DNA from: CAJXNP01 sp050305935
GTDB taxonomy: Bacteria > Bacteroidota > Bacteroidia > Cytophagales > Cyclobacteriaceae
Reading direction: 5' to 3'
Assembly (NCBI GenBank): GCA_050305935.1
Contig: JBNLGG010000049.1
Coordinates: 1 to 31,929, forward strand
DNA length: 31,929 nt
Part shown: piece by piece, positions 15,811-25,204 of the stretch
How positions within the stretch are numbered: position 1 is the stretch's first letter
How the letters are laid out: each line of letters starts with the position of its first letter
The notes under the pieces: generated by a model
The model's input: only the letters and a program-made list of their open reading frames with translations
Told to the model about the DNA's origin: nothing
Database searches by the model: none
Position numbers and translations under genes: made by a program

Positions 15811-16437
15811 GGTGAAGTTGTTTAATGTTTTTGGGCTCCATTGGCAAAAAGAATGCCGGAACCAGCGCCAATGATGGATTCGTTTTAGCAGATAATACCA
15901 AAGGGGGCCATTAGATTGCCCCTTTTTGCATTTTCCGCCAGAGTCCACTTAAAAGTGAATAGGAATAATGGAATTGGCGTAATGCGTTTCGGATTTGTAA
16001 CACATAAGAACAGCACACAGCACTTCATTCAACCGACAAAAGGAAATCAATGATCAAAAATATAAAGTTGCCTATCTCTATGCTTCCATTTAGATTTGAC
16101 TTGCCCAAGAATGGTATTCCCAATAGAAATCGTCCGTGAAACTGAACGACCGCCTGGGTAAAAACGACAAATTCGACAATAGGTGTTATTCCCTTTGCGT
16201 GCGACGAGTACGGTCGCGTGAGCTTATAGAGAAGGTTGTTTTGTGACCAACGGAACGGGGTTCATTTCCGGCATCATCTGTAGCTGGATTGTCACTTCAA
16301 TGGAAGAAAACCCGGAACATATCTACAAGCAGGCATAGTGTGATTTGAATTGAAAGGTGAAAAGCCATTCCTTTTTTTGGTCGTCCTGCTTTCCCTATTT
16401 GGTAATTTGCCCATGATATTATCGTCATTGATTCTTA
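15811..16437. other. 627-base gap with a hairpin and a possible decayed ORF
   Basis: Upstream region of the barrel gene and downstream region of the PAS-LuxR gene. At 15897-15925 lies a hairpin (AAAGGGGGC / GCCCCTTTT, one bulge) with a T-run on the plus strand, terminator-like but with no plus-strand gene before it. AATACCAAAG at 15894-15903 equals the left ten bases of palindrome copy A, without the matching right arm. At 16222-16338 a 38-codon open stretch (GCFVTNGTGFISGIIC...) reads protein-like but has no start and unknown origin. Nothing else is supportable. Confidence 0.4.
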
Positions 16438-17133
16438 TCAAACTAAATCAAAGGCGTAGCCAAATTTAAACAAATCTGCTAGCGACGAAACCTCCAGCTT
16501 TCTGTTGATGTTTTTGCGGTGTTGCTCTACTGTGCGACGGCTTATAAATAGCTGATCTGCAATACATGAATTATTCTCCCCCTGTAATATCAGGGTGAGG
16601 ATTTCCTTTTCACGGGGAGTTAATTGACGAAAGCGATCAAAATTTACCCGGATAAACTGATCTTCTTCTAAGATGCGCTGTAGCTTTTTATTATTGGTAG
16701 AAATATCTTCCAGGGGCTGTGTGATGGCCAGGAAACCCGAGAGATCATCACAAATTTTGGAAACAGTGAGGCAGGTTTTATATTCCTGCTCACGTGGATT
16801 CAGGATATGTTGAATGTCGCAAATGATCTTTGAAGTATCCTTTTCTTTATAAAAATCGAGGAACCTGGGAAATACCGTTTGTATCGTAACGGGGTGGATG
16901 TATTTTTCAAAAAACTCATAGCCCATCGCATTGATCTCTTCAGTGGAATGCCCAATCCATTCGCATCCGCATTCATTGATATATTTGATGGTCAAGTCGG
17001 GATTATTTAAATGGAAGAAAGCTGGAATGTAATCTCCTATGTCTTCAGGTTCCAGTTGATGCTGAAGGAGGAACTTCTCCAGGAGAAATAAGTTAATCGT
17101 CTGGTTATTGCCAGAACTTATGTATGGTTTCAT
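16438..17133 (-). CDS. PAS domain LuxR-type transcription regulator
   Basis: A 231-residue protein. Residues about 35-150 form a PAS-like sensory domain (DLTIKYINECGCEWIGHSTEEINAM). Residues about 165-230 are a LuxR/FixJ-type helix-turn-helix with LTPREKEILTLILQGENNSCIADQLFISRRTVEQHRKNI. There is no receiver domain or membrane segment, so it is probably a cytoplasmic one-component regulator responding to a small ligand or redox state. It stands alone with large gaps on both sides. As the only LuxR-type gene here it is one possible, unproven, reader of the 20-bp palindromes near the envelope-enzyme genes. Confidence 0.85.
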   Translation of the reverse strand: MKPYISSGNNQTINLFLLEKFLLQHQLEPEDIGDYIPAFFHLNNPDLTIKYINECGCEWIGHSTEEINAMGYEFFEKYIHPVTIQTVFPRFLDFYKEKDTSKIICDIQHILNPREQEYKTCLTVSKICDDLSGFLAITQPLEDISTNNKKLQRILEEDQFIRVNFDRFRQLTPREKEILTLILQGENNSCIADQLFISRRTVEQHRKNINRKLEVSSLADLFKFGYAFDLV

Positions 17134-17772
17134 AGTCGCAGAATTAAAAAATAGTTGGTAATAACTCCTACCTTTTAAAAAGGAAGACGAATAAATTAAT
17201 CAATACTGACGTAAAAGCCAATTGAATAGCCTTATAAATGATAATTATGTTAACCATTATAACCATTATCCATCCTGTATCCTACCTGTGACCTCTTGTC
17301 GAATCCGCTGTGTCCCAAGGTAATAAGGCAGGCATCAAATTCATTTCCGGGGTAAAAACACACAATAGTCATTTGTTCCTCCTTTTATGAAATGAGTGAT
17401 ATGTGTCTCAAATAAAATTAAAATCGCCGGGTGAATCCAGGGAATTGAATCCCGCAGCTAACCAGTTGATATTCAATAAATATTGTCCAAATTTGCGTCA
17501 TACGGACAAAAAGATATATAAATCTATATTATTCGCTAATCGACGTCACTCCTTGACAATTTCTACAGGGACAAAGCTTTGACAAATTAATTTATAGGGA
17601 AGCATACGATCCGCCCGGGTTCTCATCCTCCACCAGAATGATGCACATTTCCTTCATAAAGCATACCAGGTAAGCACTTCAGGGGCCATGTTTTCTGAGG
17701 GAGAAATATTAATTCATTCCTTTAACAAGATAGCTTAGAGGCATTTGTGTAAATTAGCAAAAAAGACGTCTA
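17134..17772. other. 639-base gap, AT-rich, with a possible response-regulator remnant
   Basis: Divergent gap between the PAS-LuxR gene and the glycosyltransferase gene. A 9-base direct repeat AACCATTAT lies near 17253-17270. On the minus strand, 17657-17592 reads M-K-E-M-C-I-I-L-V-E-D-E-N-P and stops after 21 codons, which resembles the N-terminus of a receiver domain. No intact gene or convincing promoter element was seen. Confidence 0.4.
17592..17657 (-). pseudogene. possible N-terminal remnant of a response regulator
   Basis: Twenty-one codons from ATG at 17657 give MKEMCIILVEDENPGGSYASL and a stop. IILVEDEN is the usual first strand plus acidic pair of receiver domains. No receiver-like continuation was recognised in other frames downstream. 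Chance cannot be ruled out for so short a match. Confidence 0.2.
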
Positions 17773-19329
17773 TTGAACCCTGAACCAAAAAACGGCATCC
17801 ATTTAGGGGATTGGACCATCATCATCCTTTTTGCCATTGCAAAGCTGTCCATCCACCTGCTTACCTTTAACCATTTTGAACTTCACCGGGACGCCTACCT
17901 GTATTATGCACAAAGTGAACACCTGGCTCGGGGTTTCATAGCCGTTCCACCGTTCATCGCTGTGGTAGGGAAAACAGCCACCACTCTCTTTGGCACAAGT
18001 GCCTTTGCCCTACGGTTTTTTCCGGCACTGATAGGCTCTATCAACCTGATCGTCATTGGAAAAGCTGTAAAAGTTTTAAAAGGTGGCAAGGTGGCGTTGA
18101 TCCTGGCATGTGGTTCTTACCTGCTATCTCCTTCTTATCTCCACACCAATGCCTTATTCCAACCAGTGGCATTTGACCACTTCTTCTGGCTTTCGTCTTG
18201 CTATGCGATCTTGTTGCTTTTAAAATACCAGGACCCCAAATACTGGGTCTGGATTGCCTTCGCATTTGGAATTGGCTTCCTGAACAAATATTCCATTGCC
18301 TTTTTGATCGTCGCCCTGGCTATTAGCCTGGCCTTTTCCACGCAAAGAAAGCTCCTTTTTTCGCCTTACTTTCTGATTGCCCTGCTTATAGGCCTGGTCA
18401 TCATCCTGCCTAACCTAATCTGGCAATACGAGCACAACTGGCCCGTAGTAGCCCACATGACCGAACTGCGCGAACGGCAGCTGGTCCATGTGCGAATTTC
18501 AGATTTTATAGCATCCCAATTCATGATGAACTTGCAGGCAGTACTCATTTGGCTGACAGCATTACTCGTTCTCTTTTTCAACAAAAAAGAGCGGACGTAT
18601 ATTCCCTTTGCCTGGATGTTTGTTATTGTCATCGCCCTTTTAATTGCAGGAAGTGGCAAAGACTATTATTCCCTGGGCATCTATCCGATCTTTTTTGCAT
18701 TTGGCGCAGTTTATATCGAAAAATATGTACCCAGGTTCTTACCGGCTACTACCTCATTTCTTATCGTGGTAATGATCGCTGTTTTTTACAAGGCATTGTC
18801 AGTCGACGGCATTCCATTTTCCAGCATCAAAAAGGTCACACACCAAAATTCCTACCGTTGGGAAGATGGTACCATGCACAGCATTTCACAGGATATGGCC
18901 GATATGACGGGCTGGAAAGAAATCGGTACCGAAGTGGCAGCCATTTACCTGGGTCTGGGAGAAAAAAATAAGGACAACTGTGATATTTACGCCGAGCACT
19001 ACGGACAAGCGGGAGCAGTCATGTTTTATGGAAAGAAGCATGGCATCCCGCAGCCCATCTCTCCCAATGCCAGTTTTATCTTTTGGTCTCCCGAGGAGTT
19101 ACAGCATGATTTCCTGATCTACATTCATTTTGACCCCCAGGGTAGTGCAGAAATTGAAAAGACGCTTGGAAAGTTTTTTAGCAGTGTGGAATTAATTAAG
19201 ACCATAGAAAATCCCAATTTCAGGGAAAATGGCACCAGGATTTACCTGTGCGAAACGGTCAACGAAGCGGGAAAAGAGTATTACTTCCACATGATGAAAG
19301 ATCTGAAAGACGAGTACAAAAGACGATAA
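17773..19329 (+). CDS. GT39-type (ArnT/PMT-like) membrane glycosyltransferase
   Basis: A 518-residue protein with about eight to ten hydrophobic helices in its first 350 residues and a soluble C-terminal domain of about 170 residues. The first periplasmic loop has LHRDAYLYYAQSEHLARGF (Asp40), the conserved acidic region of GT-C/GT39 enzymes, followed by VPPFIAVVGKTATTLFGTSAFALRFFPALIG, a typical family helix pair. TTG at 17773 is the only in-frame start after the stop at 17755. Such enzymes move a sugar from a polyprenyl-phosphate donor onto lipid A, protein or other lipids on the periplasmic face. Acceptor and donor are not readable. The lipid A-type acyltransferase 3 kb upstream gives weak context only. 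Confidence 0.83.
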   Translation: MNPEPKNGIHLGDWTIIILFAIAKLSIHLLTFNHFELHRDAYLYYAQSEHLARGFIAVPPFIAVVGKTATTLFGTSAFALRFFPALIGSINLIVIGKAVKVLKGGKVALILACGSYLLSPSYLHTNALFQPVAFDHFFWLSSCYAILLLLKYQDPKYWVWIAFAFGIGFLNKYSIAFLIVALAISLAFSTQRKLLFSPYFLIALLIGLVIILPNLIWQYEHNWPVVAHMTELRERQLVHVRISDFIASQFMMNLQAVLIWLTALLVLFFNKKERTYIPFAWMFVIVIALLIAGSGKDYYSLGIYPIFFAFGAVYIEKYVPRFLPATTSFLIVVMIAVFYKALSVDGIPFSSIKKVTHQNSYRWEDGTMHSISQDMADMTGWKEIGTEVAAIYLGLGEKNKDNCDIYAEHYGQAGAVMFYGKKHGIPQPISPNASFIFWSPEELQHDFLIYIHFDPQGSAEIEKTLGKFFSSVELIKTIENPNFRENGTRIYLCETVNEAGKEYYFHMMKDLKDEYKRR

Positions 19330-19600
19330 AATTTGTGCCAAGTCCACACCTGGAAGGACATGGTGTTATTGGTTTATATACAGACGTTTCCGAATCCCAC
19401 CACTATCATTCAATCAAATGGTAATTCGCCGAAGTGAATAAATTGCAAAGAAAAAACGCTCACCTGGTAACGCTTTGAAATTGACGTACTTGGCATTGCA
19501 ATATTCAGCTTTATGTATGTAAATTGCCTGAAGGTACCGGTGCTCTAAAAGCTGGACGAACCATTTACTATTCAATCGTACATCATCAAAGTTATTGATC

Positions 19601-20941
19601 ATGAAAATCCTAAAACTAATTTTAGTTGTCGCATTTATTGTTCCCGGCATTAAAAGTCAGGGACAATTCATAGAAAAACTTGGTAAAAAAGCACAAAAGT
19701 CTGCAGAGCGCACCCTGGAACGCAGGGTGGAAAAGGAGACTGAAAAAGCAACGGACGATGTGCTGGATGAAGTATTTGAAGGCAATGATTCGGGGTCAGG
19801 CAGCCAACCAACGAATAGCAAAGAAAACTCGGGTAATACCAATTCAGGCAGCAACACCGGTAACTCGTCCGGAACGGGCTATGGAAATTCCTCCCCGGGA
19901 AACTCAACAGGTAGCGGAACTGTCGGTAGTTCAACCGGAGCAACCATCGTGAGCGGAAGCACCTTTTTTCCCGATGGAGACATCCTTTTTGAGGAAAGCT
20001 TTGCTCAGGACGCTTTTGGTGATTTTCCAGCCAACTGGGAAACAAACTCCGGAGGAGAGATCATATCAGTCAGTAATCAAAAGGCCCTGCGTCTCTACCC
20101 CAATAGTCTTTGCATCGCCAATACTGGAAAATTGCCGGAAAACTATGCCCTGGAATTTGACCTCACTACTGCCAATCTAGCCTATGACGGTTTGAGTGGA
20201 AGCGAATTCAGGTTTCAATTCACTAATGAAAACAAGCTAAATAAAGACCTTCGCGAGCGATCTGAATTTCATTTTTCCCTTTGGCAGGGAAGTGCTGTTT
20301 CGGACAAAATCCACGTCGAAAATTTCGGGACAGAAAACAAGATCAGCAACAACATCAACTTCAAAATGAATGAAAAGTTTAACCACACCGTTCATTTTAC
20401 GGTAGTGGTTAACGGAAAGCGTGCACGGGTGTATATTGACAACGAAAAGGTGATCGACCTACCTTCCTTCCTGCAAAACAATGTGGGACGCTATGTGCAG
20501 TTTTATTTGCGCGGGACAGAACCCACCCGAAACCATATCGCCGCCATCTCCAATGTCAAAATCACTGAAGAAGGGGAAGACATTCGTTCCCTCTTACTAA
20601 AAGGTGGGTTTAGCACCACGAAAATACTTTTTGATACCGGCTCCGATCAAATCAAGGCTGGTTCTTACAAATTCCTTGACAAAGTGGGAAAAACACTGGC
20701 AGCAGATCCCAGCCTCAAAGTGGCCATTATAGGGCACACGGATAGCGACGGAGACAGCAAGGCTAATTTGACACTTTCCCAAAAAAGGGCCGCTGCGGTG
20801 AAACAATACCTGACCAGCAATTTTTCTATTCCAGATGCCAGCTTGCAGACCGATGGAAAAGGCGAAAGCAGTCCTGTTGCAGACAACGCTACTTCTGAAG
20901 GAAAAGCACAAAACAGAAGGGTGGAATTTAAAAAGCTATAG
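19601..20941 (+). CDS. exported protein with lectin-like and OmpA C-terminal domains
   Basis: A 446-residue protein. ATG at 19601 begins a signal peptide (KILKLILVVAFIVPGIKSQG); the in-frame TTG six bases earlier is less likely. Order: a charged helical segment (FIEKLGKKAQKSAERTLERRVEKE), a serine/glycine/asparagine/threonine-rich linker (about 60-115), a beta-rich concanavalin-like domain (LFEESFAQDAFGDFPANWETN, about 120-310) and an OmpA C-terminal domain (about 325-446) with IIGHTDSDGDSKANLTLSQKRAAAVKQYL and QNRRVEFKKL. OmpA domains bind meso-DAP peptidoglycan, so this probably links wall and outer surface. The next gene begins three bases after its stop, showing an operon. Confidence 0.85.
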   Translation: MKILKLILVVAFIVPGIKSQGQFIEKLGKKAQKSAERTLERRVEKETEKATDDVLDEVFEGNDSGSGSQPTNSKENSGNTNSGSNTGNSSGTGYGNSSPGNSTGSGTVGSSTGATIVSGSTFFPDGDILFEESFAQDAFGDFPANWETNSGGEIISVSNQKALRLYPNSLCIANTGKLPENYALEFDLTTANLAYDGLSGSEFRFQFTNENKLNKDLRERSEFHFSLWQGSAVSDKIHVENFGTENKISNNINFKMNEKFNHTVHFTVVVNGKRARVYIDNEKVIDLPSFLQNNVGRYVQFYLRGTEPTRNHIAAISNVKITEEGEDIRSLLLKGGFSTTKILFDTGSDQIKAGSYKFLDKVGKTLAADPSLKVAIIGHTDSDGDSKANLTLSQKRAAAVKQYLTSNFSIPDASLQTDGKGESSPVADNATSEGKAQNRRVEFKKL

Positions 20942-20944
20942 GCC

Positions 20945-22276
20945 GTGAGAACCCTACTCATCATCGCAGGAATTCTCGTGACGGGAATTCCTGTTACCTT
21001 TGGTCAAAGCAATCTTTTCCTGAATCCTAATGCGAGCAGCAGTCCATCCTCACCTGGTGGATCAGCCCATATCCCCTCTCCAATGGGAGAGGAAGTAACC
21101 GACCGGGGGCCAAATGACGATTCCTCATTCGACCCCAATGCGACGGTTTCCTTTGACCGTGAAATGACTTTTTCTGCCCATACAGTGGCAGGAAGGAGCA
21201 GCACTTCAAAATTCCTGGTCAACACCCAAAAAGGATATATGGGTATGAACAAGGAGATGATAGAGGAATTTGCGGGGATTGACTTGCCCGACAATGAAAA
21301 TTTTAAGGTACATTACCGGGTCACCTCTACGAATGGCAAGACCTATTACTTTGTAGAAATCAATGGCGTCAGGCAGGTGATGAACCGGCTGCCACAGGAC
21401 AATATCGACTGTGATCAAACCAACATATCTGTAGATAAGTTTCGTAACAATTTCTCACCCACCGGTAGCAATCTGAATGTAAGCAGTGAAAACTATCAGT
21501 CCAAAGAATTCGAGGGTATCTCCCCGGAAACCGGCAATCCGGTAAAAGTATACATCGCTGAACAAAATGAAGTGCATATCAACCCTTCTGACAATCCAAA
21601 AACAGTCGGGATTTTTGGCCTTGGCTACATTTACCATGACAACAAAACACAGATGGTCACCAGGATTGAGAATGACCACGGCACAGCCGAACTGGAAAGA
21701 ATAACCAATACCAACATCTCCTTTCAAGGTAGTAATTACCGCAAAAGGGAAAACGTAATCGAAGAAGAATCTCACCAAAATGAGGACGTGGTAGATGATG
21801 TGTTAAATAAAAAACAAAATGACATTTGGACAGCGCCAGCGGGCACTGGGGACCTCGCAGCCAAAGACCAGGAAATGGTGGACCTGGAGAGTGAAATGCA
21901 ACACAAGCGAAAAGAGGCGATGAACAAATACCTGGAAGATGGCGCCCCAGCCGAGAACCAGGGCGAATATGCACTTGAAGGCTACGATGTGAAAGACGAA
22001 ATTACCTTAAGAAAGCTTGAATGTGAAAAAAGGGTTATAGAAATCAACCGAAGGCTGGAAAATATGACCCCATCTAACAGTGGTTACGGAAGATTGGTGG
22101 GAGAAAAGGCTTGCCAGGAGCAGAAAATTCTTGATTATAAAAATGCAGAAATGGAAATGATTTCTATTAAGGAACGATATGCTGATGATCCGCATAAAGG
22201 GAATATTGAAAAAATGAATTACTATTTTCAAGAGGTGGTTCCTAATATTTATACCAGAAACTGTTCGAATAATTAA
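20945..22276 (+). CDS. secreted protein of unknown function, operon partner of the OmpA protein
   Basis: A 443-residue protein starting with GTG at 20945, three bases after the preceding stop. Signal peptide TLLIIAGILVTGIPVTFGQ is clear. Then a serine/proline-rich stretch, a beta-rich region resembling DUF4412-type secreted proteins (FLVNTQKGYMGMNKEM, KTYYFVEINGVRQVMNRLP, FGLGYIYHDNKTQMVTRIEN) and a C-terminal 150 residues rich in Glu/Lys helices with three cysteines (CEKR, KACQEQK, RNCSNN). I cannot name a function. Tight coupling suggests it acts with the OmpA-domain protein in the periplasm or on the surface. Confidence 0.7.
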   Translation: MRTLLIIAGILVTGIPVTFGQSNLFLNPNASSSPSSPGGSAHIPSPMGEEVTDRGPNDDSSFDPNATVSFDREMTFSAHTVAGRSSTSKFLVNTQKGYMGMNKEMIEEFAGIDLPDNENFKVHYRVTSTNGKTYYFVEINGVRQVMNRLPQDNIDCDQTNISVDKFRNNFSPTGSNLNVSSENYQSKEFEGISPETGNPVKVYIAEQNEVHINPSDNPKTVGIFGLGYIYHDNKTQMVTRIENDHGTAELERITNTNISFQGSNYRKRENVIEEESHQNEDVVDDVLNKKQNDIWTAPAGTGDLAAKDQEMVDLESEMQHKRKEAMNKYLEDGAPAENQGEYALEGYDVKDEITLRKLECEKRVIEINRRLENMTPSNSGYGRLVGEKACQEQKILDYKNAEMEMISIKERYADDPHKGNIEKMNYYFQEVVPNIYTRNCSNN

Positions 22277-22342
22277 TCCTGATAAAAAGAATAAAAACCT
22301 GTCTCATAGAGTCATATGGGACATTAGAATCGAATTCCTAGC

Positions 22343-22813
22343 CTACATCTCATGTTTTTTCCAATACTCATCAGCCCGCTTTTTTAAGCGGGCTTCGTCC
22401 TCATTCCATTTGGTCAGGGTGTTGGTAAAGAAAAAGTTGTAAAAAAGGTAAAGCTTGCCATCTACAATTTTAAATGTTTCAGGATCTATTTTCACCTTAT
22501 CACCATCATCTCCCATGGCATAGGCACACCAGCCTCCGTATTGCGGTTCATAGGAAGAAGGTTTTGCCAGAAATAGTTCCTTGTTTTTTTCATTTGAAAA
22601 ATAATAGGTCACACCTTTAAAAGTCGCCTGTATTTTCTTAGACCCTTCGATCGCTTTGTTTTGTTTAAAGTAAGCGACAGGATCATATCCTTGAATCGCC
22701 AGACTGCCTTCCAGGTTGTATTCCTTTTTTCTTAATGATTCACTTTGCTGGGCATTCGCAAAGCCTACGATCATTAGGGCAAGTATAAGGACAATATAAT
22801 TTATTGGTTTCAT
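22343..22813 (-). CDS. exported YHS-domain protein
   Basis: A 156-residue protein. ATG at 22813 is selected because it is followed by a signal peptide (PINYIVLILALMIVGFANAQQ); the longer ORF to 22960 adds an unlikely leader. The body is a YHS domain as found in Bacteroidota: LAIQGYDPVAYFKQNKAIEG, KGVTYYFSNEKNKELFLAKPSSYEPQYGGWCAYAM, then a cap with VDGKLYLFYN and a charged C-terminal helix. YHS domains are implicated in metal (often copper) handling, but no activity is shown. Convergent with the preceding operon and divergent from the AraC gene at 23058, which could regulate it. Confidence 0.85.
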   Translation of the reverse strand: MKPINYIVLILALMIVGFANAQQSESLRKKEYNLEGSLAIQGYDPVAYFKQNKAIEGSKKIQATFKGVTYYFSNEKNKELFLAKPSSYEPQYGGWCAYAMGDDGDKVKIDPETFKIVDGKLYLFYNFFFTNTLTKWNEDEARLKKRADEYWKKHEM

Positions 22814-23057
22814 GGCAAAACAATTACAGATAAAAACATGCCATATTAGATAGAAATCAGATGGGTATAAGTCTCGAGCAAAACATTTAGTAATGCTAAT
22901 CCTAGCAGTCAATTCTATTAGTATCCTTTTCCATGCTTCATTCACTTTTTGAGTTCGCATCTGAAAACCAGGATTTTTCGTTGAGTAAAATGAAACTGAA
23001 GAAGGAGTGTCTTCATTTTTTCCTTAAATTGAATTCAGGTTTACCAGGCTCATTTAT

Positions 23058-23930
23058 ATGCTTGTCGATTTACACAACTATTTTGCTACTTCTCCGGTAA
23101 TTCGTAAGAGAGTTATTGGCGCAAATTTTTTATCTGCAGAGTACAATTGCCCGATTGATGTGGAGAATTTGACCTTTTGGAATGAAATGCATTTGATCAC
23201 CTATGCCATATCAGGCAGAAAGGATTGGTTTGTTGGAGGTAAAAAATATGTAATAGAAGCCGGAGATGCTGCATTTATCCGAAAAGGAGTATATAGCACC
23301 AAACAATATTTTGAGGTAGATCATTGTGTGATTACCTTCATGCTGAATGACGAATTTATTCACCGTTTCCTACAGGAATATCCGTCCTTAAAATTACCGG
23401 AATATGATGAACAAAAATTAGAAAGCATCTACACGGTGGATGTGGACGAATCGATGCAATCCATTATTTACAGCGTTAGTAATTATCTTCGTGGCAACCA
23501 GGAAATCCCCCTGGAACTTGTGGAAATTAAATTCAAAGAATTATTGTTTAACCTGGTACTTAACCCGAAGAATCGAAGTATTGCTACGCTTTTTCAATCG
23601 AGCCAGCATTCTGAAAAGCTGGACATGGAGTATACCATGAATAAAAACTTCCAATATGATCTGGGTATGGAAGAGTTCGCACGCTTATGTGGTAAAAGCC
23701 TTTCGGGATTTAAGAGAGCATTTCAAGAATATTTCCACGAAACACCGGGAAAATGGCTCAAAAAAAAGCGATTGGAGCTGGCTAAGTCCCTGCTGATGAA
23801 CACCAGCCTTAACATCAATGAAGTCTGCTATGACAGTGGATTTAAAAACACCTCCCATTTTAACAGGGCCTTTAAAGAACGTTACAAACAACCACCCCAA
23901 CAGTTCCGGCAAAACAAATTCGTGAATTAA
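23058..23930 (+). CDS. AraC-family transcription regulator
   Basis: A 290-residue protein with an N-terminal cupin-like effector domain (about 20-150: LTFWNEMHLITYAISGRKDWFVGGKKYVIEAGDAAFIRKGVY) and a C-terminal AraC double helix-turn-helix (about 190-290) with MEEFARLCGKSLSGFKRAFQEYFHETPGKWL and INEVCYDSGFKNTSHFNRAFKERYKQPPQQFR, the full family signature. Soluble and of the usual length. It is divergent from the YHS gene and followed in the same direction by the acyl-CoA dehydrogenase-like gene after 94 bases, so either may be its target. Confidence 0.88.
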   Translation: MLVDLHNYFATSPVIRKRVIGANFLSAEYNCPIDVENLTFWNEMHLITYAISGRKDWFVGGKKYVIEAGDAAFIRKGVYSTKQYFEVDHCVITFMLNDEFIHRFLQEYPSLKLPEYDEQKLESIYTVDVDESMQSIIYSVSNYLRGNQEIPLELVEIKFKELLFNLVLNPKNRSIATLFQSSQHSEKLDMEYTMNKNFQYDLGMEEFARLCGKSLSGFKRAFQEYFHETPGKWLKKKRLELAKSLLMNTSLNINEVCYDSGFKNTSHFNRAFKERYKQPPQQFRQNKFVN

Positions 23931-23995
23931 TTGCGAGTGAACCTCAGAGTAAATGAATTGAACTTAATAGAAAATCCGCTCTTCTTCTCTTCATA

Positions 23996-24003
23996 TACCT
24001 TTG
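23996..24003 (+). promoter_or_regulatory. Bacteroidota-type -7 box TACCTTTG
   Basis: Exact match to TAnnTTTG, 21 bases before the ATG of the acyl-CoA dehydrogenase-like gene. No TTG -33 element at the expected spacing, which suits an activator-dependent promoter. The AraC gene directly upstream is a candidate activator. Confidence 0.5.
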
Positions 24004-24024
24004 TTTCCATAAAATTACTTTACC

Positions 24025-25164
24025 ATGGAAACATTACTAGAAACAAAAACAAATTGGAAAGAATTAACCCACCGATTGGGGCAAAATTTTGCCCAACACG
24101 CAGCCGAGCAAGACAGGCAGGGTGAGTTTGTATTTTCGAATTATGAACTATTAAAAGCAAACGGATATTTTTCATTGCTTGTACCCGAAGAGCTGGGAGG
24201 CGCAGGATTAACCTTCTCGGAGGTATGTGATGTCATCAGAATAATCGGTCAATATTGTGGCTCCACTGCCCTGGCCTTCTCGATGCATCAACACCTGGTT
24301 GCCGCTACTGTCTGGAAGTACGTCCACAAGGGTGAAGGAGCACCTCTGCTTGAAAAAGTTGCCAACCAGCAGATCGTTTTGGTTAGTACCGGTGCGAGGG
24401 ACTGGCTGGGCTCTAACGGGGAAATGAAAAAAGTAGATGGCGGATATGTCTTAAATGCACGTAAAAGCTTTGCCAGCCAGTCTTCTGGTGGCGATATTGC
24501 TGTCACCTCGGCTCCATTTTTAAATGAGGAAGGTCAATGGAAAGTATTGCATTTTGCAGTTCCTTTAACTACGGATGGAGTCAGCGTACTGGACGACTGG
24601 AATGTAATGGGGATGCGTGCTACGGGTTCTAACACCATCGAATTTAAGGATGTATTTGTTCCCGATAAATCCGTTGTGCTGGAAAGACCGAGAGATGAGT
24701 TTCATCCTGTTTGGCATGTGGTGCTAACTGTGGCGATGCCCCTGATCATGTCTGCCTATGTGGGCATTGCGGAAAGAGCGCAACAGCTTGCGATTACTGA
24801 TGGAAAAAAATATCCCCGAAATCAGCCACATCTTTCTTATATCATCGGAAAGATGCAGAACAACCTTCTGAGCGCCCAGACACAATGGAAGGCCATGTAC
24901 GAACGAACCAATGATTTCGACTTCCAGCCTAATCAAAAAACGACCGCAGAGATGGTCACCTTAAAAACAAATGTGACTGACAATTGCATCCAGACAGTTC
25001 AGCAGGCGATGGAAGGGCTTGGCGGTCAAAGCTTTTATCAAAAAAATGAACTGGAACGCTTGTTCAGGGACGTTCAGGCAGCACCTTTCCATCCTATGCC
25101 AAAGTGGGATCAATATGCATATACTGGTAAGCACCTATTAGAAAGCGCTATCGAGGAAAAATAA
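24025..25164 (+). CDS. acyl-CoA dehydrogenase-like flavoprotein
   Basis: A 379-residue protein with the three-part acyl-CoA dehydrogenase layout: an N-terminal helical part (YFSLLVPEELGGAGLTFSEVCDVIR), the central beta part (WNVMGMRATGSNTIEFKDVFVP) and a C-terminal helical part (QQAMEGLGGQSFYQKNELERLFRDVQAA). The usual C-terminal eGT-type segment carrying the catalytic glutamate of short-chain enzymes is not visible; the sequence continues with PFHPMPKWDQYAYTGKHLL, a form seen in dehydrogenase-like relatives. It may therefore be a dehydrogenase with a different base, or a flavin-dependent monooxygenase relative. FAD and substrate binding are inferred. Ends at a strong terminator. Confidence 0.82.
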   Translation: METLLETKTNWKELTHRLGQNFAQHAAEQDRQGEFVFSNYELLKANGYFSLLVPEELGGAGLTFSEVCDVIRIIGQYCGSTALAFSMHQHLVAATVWKYVHKGEGAPLLEKVANQQIVLVSTGARDWLGSNGEMKKVDGGYVLNARKSFASQSSGGDIAVTSAPFLNEEGQWKVLHFAVPLTTDGVSVLDDWNVMGMRATGSNTIEFKDVFVPDKSVVLERPRDEFHPVWHVVLTVAMPLIMSAYVGIAERAQQLAITDGKKYPRNQPHLSYIIGKMQNNLLSAQTQWKAMYERTNDFDFQPNQKTTAEMVTLKTNVTDNCIQTVQQAMEGLGGQSFYQKNELERLFRDVQAAPFHPMPKWDQYAYTGKHLLESAIEEK

Positions 25165-25204
25165 AATATAAAAAACCTATTGGTAAGGTTTGTTGTTTTA
25201 TGAT

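Noticed and set aside
15811..15948. Longer N-terminus for the beta-barrel-like protein
   Set aside because: The added residues precede an evident signal peptide and include a hairpin region.
17253..17270. AACCATTAT direct repeat
   Set aside because: Contiguous short repeat in an AT-rich gap with no nearby gene start; likely chance or slippage.
22814..22960. Longer N-terminus for the YHS protein
   Set aside because: Would place 49 residues before a clear signal peptide; the shorter start is typical for the family.
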